Below are positions 59,330-64,000 of a DNA stretch of 64,000 bases, in pieces. Every line of letters begins with the position of its first letter. Position 1 is the first letter of the stretch. The notes below the pieces were generated by a model. The model had not been told where the DNA came from and searched no databases. It worked only from the letters and a program-made list of their open reading frames with translations. Made by a program: the position numbers and the translations under genes. This DNA comes from Deltaproteobacteria bacterium (GTDB lineage Bacteria; Acidobacteriota; Thermoanaerobaculia; Multivoradales; JAHZIX01): positions 1-64,000 of the forward strand of contig JAHZIX010000010.1 in assembly GCA_022601195.1 (NCBI GenBank). Direction: 5' to 3'.

Positions 59330-59694
59330 GAACCGGGCTACCTTTCTCCAAACCAAGAGGGCTGTCCCTCTATCTACCTGGGATTCACCTGGGCCTAGCC
59401 CTTCGAGGCATATCCCCTGAATTTCATTGATCTCGACGCCGAAAGAGCGATCAGAAGAGACCTGGTTTTCTAGCACAATCGGCCCGGGAAGTCGAAGCCG
59501 GGGATAGGGCCTGTGGGTGGAGTGGTAGAAGACGGGGCTGGGGCGGGCGCGAGGCGACGGTTGCAGCCTGTGGCGAAGCGCTCTCTTGGGCAGAAGCGAG
59601 GAATCGCGCGGTGAAGCGACGGGAGGAGCAGTAAGGTGCTCCGGAGACTTGCCGAGGACTCTCTCCACTCAAGGTCCTCGCCTAACTCCCTGGC
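59330..59694. other. Intergenic region upstream of glgP
   Basis: The 365 bases should hold the glgP promoter and leader. No gene, RNA or clear promoter was recognised. The minus-strand frame of glgP stays open here, but its composition (many Arg and Pro) and lack of a ribosome-binding site argue against coding. Confidence 0.45.
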
Positions 59695-60036
59695 TCAGTG
59701 GCGGCGAGAGCTGGAGTCCCCTGCGGAGTCTGGTCCGGCGTCCTTTGGCACCCATGGCGTGATCTTGCCCAGTACAGCTCCCATCTCACACTCAGCGACC
59801 TCGGTGTCATGTGCCGCCTGAGCGCGGAGCCAGTAGCCGCTCGAGAGGCCGAGAAATCGGCATAGCCGCAAGTCGGTATCGGCGGTGATCGATCGCCTAC
59901 CGGCGACAATTTCGCTGATGCTCTGGGCTGGTACATCAATCTCCTTAGCTAGTCGGTACTGGCTAAGCCCCATGGGCACGAGGAATTCTTCCCTCAGGAG
60001 TTCTCCAGGAGTAACGGGATCGAGCTTGCTCATCAT
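59695..60036 (-). CDS. higA: HigA-family antitoxin (XRE helix-turn-helix)
   Basis: The 113-aa protein starts TPGELLREEFLVPMGLSQYR and continues LAKEIDVPAQSISEIVAGRR, the classic HigA/VapI-type addiction-module antidote. HigA binds HigB and represses its own promoter. It lies 9 bases after the higB remnant in the usual higBA order. GAGGTGAG precedes the tandem ATGATG start. The C-terminus (SSRRH) is a little longer than usual. Confidence 0.9.
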   Translation of the reverse strand: MMSKLDPVTPGELLREEFLVPMGLSQYRLAKEIDVPAQSISEIVAGRRSITADTDLRLCRFLGLSSGYWLRAQAAHDTEVAECEMGAVLGKITPWVPKDAGPDSAGDSSSRRH

Positions 60037-60045
60037 GAACTCACC

Positions 60046-60234
60046 TCAGTGATCATCTACGAGTTCCACATTCTCCGCGCCTGCATCCTTCCACTGGAAG
60101 CAAACACGCCACTGATCGTTGATTCGAATGCTGTACTGGCCAGAGCGTTTCCCTTTCTGAAAAGTCAGCAACCGAATCCCAAACATCTCTTTCGTCGATG
60201 TCATTCGATTACAAACGAAGCAGCAATGATTCAC
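60046..60234 (-). pseudogene. HigB toxin, C-terminal half only
   Basis: HigB is a ribosome-dependent mRNA endonuclease of about 90 residues. Here only the C-terminal half is present: LLTFQKGKRSGQYSIRINDQ, WRVCFQWKDAG and VELVDDH. An in-frame stop lies just upstream of the GTG at 60234, and no HigB N-terminus is found in other frames nearby. The toxin is probably inactive while the antitoxin gene stays intact. Confidence 0.75.
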
Positions 60235-60348
60235 GAGTCTACCTGAGTAGGTTCATGGCGATGCCGAGCAGTACCGAGCAGTGCCACAGCCGCAGGCAGG
60301 CCTTCCGTAGCCATCTCCTATTCAAAAACCCGTCGCCCGTCCACCGAC

Positions 60349-60861
60349 CTAAGTCACAGCGCGAGCCATGGCTACGCGCGGCCATTGCCCCAGCTCGCCA
60401 TCATCCTCTTCTTGGCGAATCTCCCGCAGCCATGCGGGGAGCTTCGAGTCCTCAACTTCGGAGAATCCCCAGTGCCGATACAGTGGAGCGTTCCAAGGCA
60501 CATCGCGAAAGGTTGTCAACGTAACGGTCGACAGGTCCCTGTCCTGGGCTTCCCGTGATACGTGATCGACGAGCCCACGACCAAGACCACGGCCCATCCA
60601 TGCGGGATGAACATCAAGCTCCCGTAGATGCATCGCGTTCGGGCGTAGCCAACCCAATGCAAAACCGACGGGAGTCTCGTCGTCAACGACCACCCACAGC
60701 ATTTTCTCTTCTAGGGCCTCGACAACCTCCTCATGGGAAAGCCCCTCTAGATCCGGTGGAAGACCTACGTCAGCGTAGCGCTCCCCGGCGAGGTCTTCGA
60801 TCTCGATGATCCGCTTCACTTCATCCAGTCGCCCAAGGCGAATCGTTGGAGAGACCTGCAT
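60349..60861 (-). CDS. GNAT-family N-acetyltransferase
   Basis: The 170-aa protein moves an acetyl group from acetyl-CoA to a small molecule or protein amine. The core is visible: MLWVVVDDETPVGFALGW (beta strands 2-4), LRELDVHPAWMGRGLGRGLV with the acetyl-CoA-binding R/Q-x-x-G-x-G/A-type loop, and VPWNAPLYRHWGFSEVED, the usual C-terminal motif. The substrate is not predictable. It stands alone between the TA remnant and a lipoprotein gene. Confidence 0.88.
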   Translation of the reverse strand: MQVSPTIRLGRLDEVKRIIEIEDLAGERYADVGLPPDLEGLSHEEVVEALEEKMLWVVVDDETPVGFALGWLRPNAMHLRELDVHPAWMGRGLGRGLVDHVSREAQDRDLSTVTLTTFRDVPWNAPLYRHWGFSEVEDSKLPAWLREIRQEEDDGELGQWPRVAMARAVT

Positions 60862-61176
60862 GGAGCAAGACTATTACGGTTGTCATTGGCGGCAAAGAGC
60901 CCGAAGAGAGAGGTCCGAAGCGAAGAGCGCCGAAGAGTCCGGAGAATCCGAGGCCGATTCCCAAAGCCCCCCGACACCGAAACAAATACACCCCCGAAGG
61001 CTTCCAGCCGCTCACGAAGCCATCCTATTTCGACTCCCACTTGGCCTCGCCAACACCCTCTCGCCTCCCCCCTCCGACAAACAGAACTCCCTTAGATCAC
61101 CAGCTGGTTTCCAGCTTGCCCTCTCGTAGCGAAGTACAACCGCAAGACCATCCCTCAGACTGACGACAGCGAAGCA
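60862..61176. other. Intergenic region, nothing recognised
   Basis: These 315 bases are rich in purine and CG-containing words (CGAAGAG, CCGAAG) with no gene, repeat or clear promoter that can be supported. Confidence 0.4.
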
Positions 61177-62412
61177 TCACTCAACGGGCACTGCGAGCCA
61201 TGCGTCCCAGATCCCAAGAGCCGGTCGTGGCTCGCCTTCAGCATCTCGCATGCCGGTTCGATTCCACTGGGCTGCCATCGGATCCGCGAAAATACCCTGG
61301 CCTTGGATCAGATCCCAGAGCCGATCGAGGTCTTGCCACACCCACCAGTTCACGAACTCGAAGTCGAGACGCTGCGCCTCGGCGAGGAGAAAACGAACAT
61401 ACTCCGCCTGCGTTTCAGGGGTACCTGGAACCAACACTCGCCCTCTGCCGGGAATCGAGACACCGAGCTCCGGATGAGTGAAGTCGCCCCCAAGGAAACC
61501 GGTCTCTTGGACGGCAAGGGGTCTGTCGCCAACCCGCAGAGCCAGACGCTCGAACCAGTCCGCAGGAACTCGCGCTTCGTTCCCGGCCACCGAGTCAAAG
61601 ATGTAGGGATAGGTGCTTATCGAGATCACATCGGCAAACTCGAAGAGGGGCTCCGTATGCCGCCACCGCGGCTCCATGTACTCGTCATCACCGACCACCA
61701 CTTCGAGTACTAGTGGGGTGTGGGGAAACGACTCACGAAGACCATCGTGGACCTGCTCGAGAAAGCTGAGGAAGGCCCGCCACTCAGACTCCGGACGCCC
61801 AATCCAGTTGCTGTTGATCTCGAAGGCGTAGCTCAGGTAGTCGGGTTCGAGAGCCTCAGCCAGCCGCCGTACATAGGCCAAATAGGCCACGGCGACCTCT
61901 GGGTGTTCCCAGGTTTTCCCCGCCCACTCGGCAGGCAGGGGAAGGCCACTGGTGTCCCCAAAGTAGAGGGCCAGATCGTTGCGGTTCGTGCTCACCGGGT
62001 TGATGGCCAGAAGAACCTTCTGCCCCGGCCTGCGGGCGGCGGCACGGTCGGCAATGAGCTTCTCCAGCGTGTCTGAGAAGGGTCGACCGGCCAAGGCCTC
62101 CCCCCACGGCACGCCATCGTCCATGAAGTGAGCGATCATGTCGGCGTGCTGCGCGACAAAGTCGTAAGTCTCCTCGAATGCCTCGGGGGACCATGCCGGC
62201 GGCTGATTGGTAAAGGAAAGCAAGGCCGATCGGACTGCCGGCACGTCGCCATCAAACACCTCAGATGAGTCCACTTCAGGCGACCGCGGCTCCTCCACCT
62301 CTACCCCTCCCACCTGCGGGTCTCCCTCCGTTGAGCCTGATCCACAACCGAAACACACAAGAACAGCCGCTAGCACCATGTGCATCGAGGTCGTTGGCGA
62401 TCCGTTCCTCAC
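61177..62412 (-). CDS. Predicted lipoprotein, TIM-barrel glycosidase-like
   Basis: The GTG at 62412 has a strong GGAGG 5 bases upstream; the TTG at 62424 is less likely. The 411-aa protein has a lipobox-type signal (VLAAVLVCFGCGSGS) and an acidic linker, then a domain whose strands suggest a (beta/alpha)8 barrel: KVLLAINPVS, DYLSYAFEINSNWIG, PLVLEVVVGDDEYMEPRW, DVISISTYPYIFDS, RPLAVQETGFLGGDF and FEFVNWWVWQDLDRLWD. The Glu in AFEIN and the Glu in VQETGF sit where clan GH-A glycosidases keep catalytic residues. The substrate and exact family are unknown. Confidence 0.6.
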   Translation of the reverse strand: MRNGSPTTSMHMVLAAVLVCFGCGSGSTEGDPQVGGVEVEEPRSPEVDSSEVFDGDVPAVRSALLSFTNQPPAWSPEAFEETYDFVAQHADMIAHFMDDGVPWGEALAGRPFSDTLEKLIADRAAARRPGQKVLLAINPVSTNRNDLALYFGDTSGLPLPAEWAGKTWEHPEVAVAYLAYVRRLAEALEPDYLSYAFEINSNWIGRPESEWRAFLSFLEQVHDGLRESFPHTPLVLEVVVGDDEYMEPRWRHTEPLFEFADVISISTYPYIFDSVAGNEARVPADWFERLALRVGDRPLAVQETGFLGGDFTHPELGVSIPGRGRVLVPGTPETQAEYVRFLLAEAQRLDFEFVNWWVWQDLDRLWDLIQGQGIFADPMAAQWNRTGMRDAEGEPRPALGIWDAWLAVPVE

Positions 62413-62673
62413 AATCACCTCCAATTCGATCCTTCAAGAAGGGCCCATTTTGAGCTAAAGCCCAACCCGGCCCTCGAGAACTGCTCGGCCCCTGGAGTAC
62501 AAGCTCAACCCGGTCCCGCCAACCCAAGCGGCGAGAACCTACCGTAGAAAGGCACCGACAAGAATACGTATTCTCAGATGTGCAGTCGAGAGCCTCGAAG
62601 GAGGCTTGTCTGGATTGGGGGGCTGGGCAACGAGAAAAGTCAGCAGCCGGTTCCCCACGGCTGCATCCCCTTG

Positions 62674-63021
62674 TTAAGTCCTTGTATGGATCTCGCTGAC
62701 AACTTTCTCAAAGTCGTTCTCTGAGGTAAAGAGCCATTCCCCGGATATTACATCGTCGATCCCGTGCTCGTGCAGCGCCTCAACAATCCTGGTTTCTAGA
62801 GAGGGCTCAATCTTTCTGTCCTCTTCGTAGCGAAATATGCGCGTATCCGTTTCGGCGGCAGGCATGGTGTGAGTGCGGGTGATGTCTATCTTCGCGGCGT
62901 CGAGCCCACCAATAATCCATTCCCAGTAGTTCTCGCAGTCATAGTGATAATCTTTGAGGTGGAGAGCCGCCGCTAGGTCCTCCAGGGAAGAGCTGGATCT
63001 GAACCAGATGTCTGTGACCAT
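62674..63021 (-). CDS. Small protein of unknown function
   Basis: The 115-aa product is not recognised. It is acidic, soluble, without a signal or membrane segment, and rich in aromatics (FRSSSSLEDLAAALHLKDYH). The ATG at 63021 has a plausible AGGTCTAG upstream. The size and charge resemble immunity-type proteins, but no toxin is adjacent, so this is only a remark. GC content is lower than in the operons to the left. Confidence 0.5.
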   Translation of the reverse strand: MVTDIWFRSSSSLEDLAAALHLKDYHYDCENYWEWIIGGLDAAKIDITRTHTMPAAETDTRIFRYEEDRKIEPSLETRIVEALHEHGIDDVISGEWLFTSENDFEKVVSEIHTRT

Positions 63022-63131
63022 AGTTCTAGACCTAACGTGCCGGGCTCATCTAGCCGCGGTGAACAGTATCGACCTCAAAACCCGCGCGACCCGCTGCCCC
63101 GCCTGCAACCCATTGCTATGCCATCGTTGGA

Positions 63132-63791
63132 CTAACGCCAATAGTAGAACAGGTTGCTCTTGTAGTTGTTGTCCAGATTCTCTTTGCTGTCAAACCGCAA
63201 CCGAAAGGCGTCGTCGGTAAGGTAATCGAATTCGTCGTATTGCTTTACGGCGTCGAAGCACCGCCGGGATATTTCTTTGCACGTTCCGTTAGCCGTGCAC
63301 CGCGTGATTTCATCATCTGTGTACAGGAACACGACAAGTGCACGAGAGAAGCCATCAATTTGCCAGATCGCGTGCTTGAAGTCATCTGTGATTCGCTTGG
63401 CATGACGCTTTAGAAAAGCGGAACAGGCCCTGCCAAGGCATTCGTCCGAGAAGTTGTCGATTGTTAGGTGTACGTTTTCGGATTCAAGGTCGGGATAACC
63501 GGAGGCGATCTTTTTGAAACGTCCCACAACCTTATCGTGGATATCAGAACGAATCGCCATGGCGTCCGTCTTCCACGAATCAAAATCCTGGTCGGTTTCC
63601 AAAATCACATTGAGACGCGGGCGGCCTTCCGCAGAACCGAGTTCGATGTAATCCTGGACAATGTGGACGACGCTAACATCGAACTCAGACGAAATCCAAT
63701 CGCGCAACTCAGCGAGCCCGGATTGGAGATTTCGTTCGCCGACCTTGGCGGAGCGGGCGACGGCGAAGAGTTCAGAGTCGCCGAAAAGCAT
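63132..63791 (-). CDS. Protein of unknown function
   Basis: The 219-aa product is not recognised. It is soluble and predicted to be mixed alpha/beta, with RPRLNVILETDQDFDSWKTD and ENVHLTIDNFSDECLGRAC. GAAGGA lies 5 bases before the ATG at 63791. It lies 110 bases upstream of the 115-aa gene on the same strand, so the two may form an accessory pair. The base composition is closer to 50 percent GC than in the rest of the window, suggesting transfer. Confidence 0.5.
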   Translation of the reverse strand: MLFGDSELFAVARSAKVGERNLQSGLAELRDWISSEFDVSVVHIVQDYIELGSAEGRPRLNVILETDQDFDSWKTDAMAIRSDIHDKVVGRFKKIASGYPDLESENVHLTIDNFSDECLGRACSAFLKRHAKRITDDFKHAIWQIDGFSRALVVFLYTDDEITRCTANGTCKEISRRCFDAVKQYDEFDYLTDDAFRLRFDSKENLDNNYKSNLFYYWR

Positions 63792-63944
63792 TGCATCCTT
63801 CTTGTGGCATAGCGGCCGGAGCCAAGCGCGCGGCGCAGCCGTCCGCTTCGGCTCGTTGTTCTACGAGGCGTCCGCGCTGGTGGGTTCGTTTCTCTATCAC
63901 GAAGTGCAAAGTCCTGCTGCAGGTTCAATGAGTCCAATCGTAGA

Positions 63945-63966
63945 TAGCTATGGTAGCTATGGTAGC
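63945..63966 (+). repeat. Short tandem repeat TAGCTATGG
   Basis: TAGCTATGG occurs twice in a row, followed by TAGC. The surrounding sequence to the window edge (63792-64000) contains no supported gene. Confidence 0.7.
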
Positions 63967-64000
63967 GAAGAAACACACAAGGCCAGGTACCGCGAAGATG

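Noticed and set aside
59330..59668. 113-codon N-terminal extension of glgP
   Set aside because: The extension is Arg/Pro/Ser-rich without a ribosome-binding site, and the family starts at the ATG at 59329.

Overview
This is a GC-rich bacterial chromosome segment, most likely from the phylum Acidobacteriota and perhaps a Thermoanaerobaculia-like lineage. That assignment is inferred from gene content: a PadR regulator next to an ADOP-type (acidobacterial duplicated orphan permease) gene, a second ADOP permease, a TIGR02999-type ECF sigma factor beside a Ser/Thr kinase, a TamA/TamB-type envelope pair, and many secreted proteins. No rRNA, tRNA, CRISPR array, phage or intact insertion sequence was recognised.

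Layout. 1-0.8 kb: a broken minus-strand patatin-like gene joined out of frame to a fragment resembling a reprolysin-type metallopeptidase. 1-10 kb: secreted M1 aminopeptidase with HEAT-like repeats, a lipoprotein plus transglutaminase-like pair, an OmpH/Skp chaperone, and PadR plus ADOP permease. 10-18.2 kb: GH44 glycosidase, second ADOP permease, ECF sigma factor and Ser/Thr kinase-TPR receptor. 18.3-21.3 kb: a duplicated cassette of small exported cysteine-rich proteins (two families, A and B), one copy with a membrane-anchored redoxin, and with related upstream elements and terminators. 21.3-25.3 kb: a zinc-ribbon plus SPFH/GYF_2 pair and a zinc-finger protein. 25.5-33 kb: two tandem paralogues of a very large nitrilase-fold protein, each followed by a convergent membrane-protein gene, the first of which has decayed. 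33-39.7 kb: TamB-like and Omp85/TamA-like genes, overlapping by 4 bases.

39.8-53.1 kb is the most striking region. An ECF sigma factor and a zinc-finger anti-sigma-like membrane protein lead into a CHAT-TPR lipoprotein, a 69-aa Gly/Pro-rich protein, a C25-like cysteine peptidase, a caspase-family peptidase, and a CHAT-transmembrane protein with four beta-rich repeats. A convergent CsgG-family gene follows. Four caspase-clan (clan CD) domains, all with visible His/Cys dyads, sit in one co-directional run, which suggests a regulated proteolytic signalling or effector pathway.

53.1-64 kb: a pair of paralogous secreted cysteine-rich proteins lying next to short copies of the 3' end of the Omp85 gene, then M32 carboxypeptidase and alpha-glucan phosphorylase, a HigA antitoxin with a truncated HigB, a GNAT acetyltransferase, a TIM-barrel-like lipoprotein and two unrecognised genes. 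A family of about 100-190 bp intergenic elements with inverted ends occurs at least three times (near 21.0, 31.9 and 51.7 kb), with a probable half-copy at 23.95 kb.
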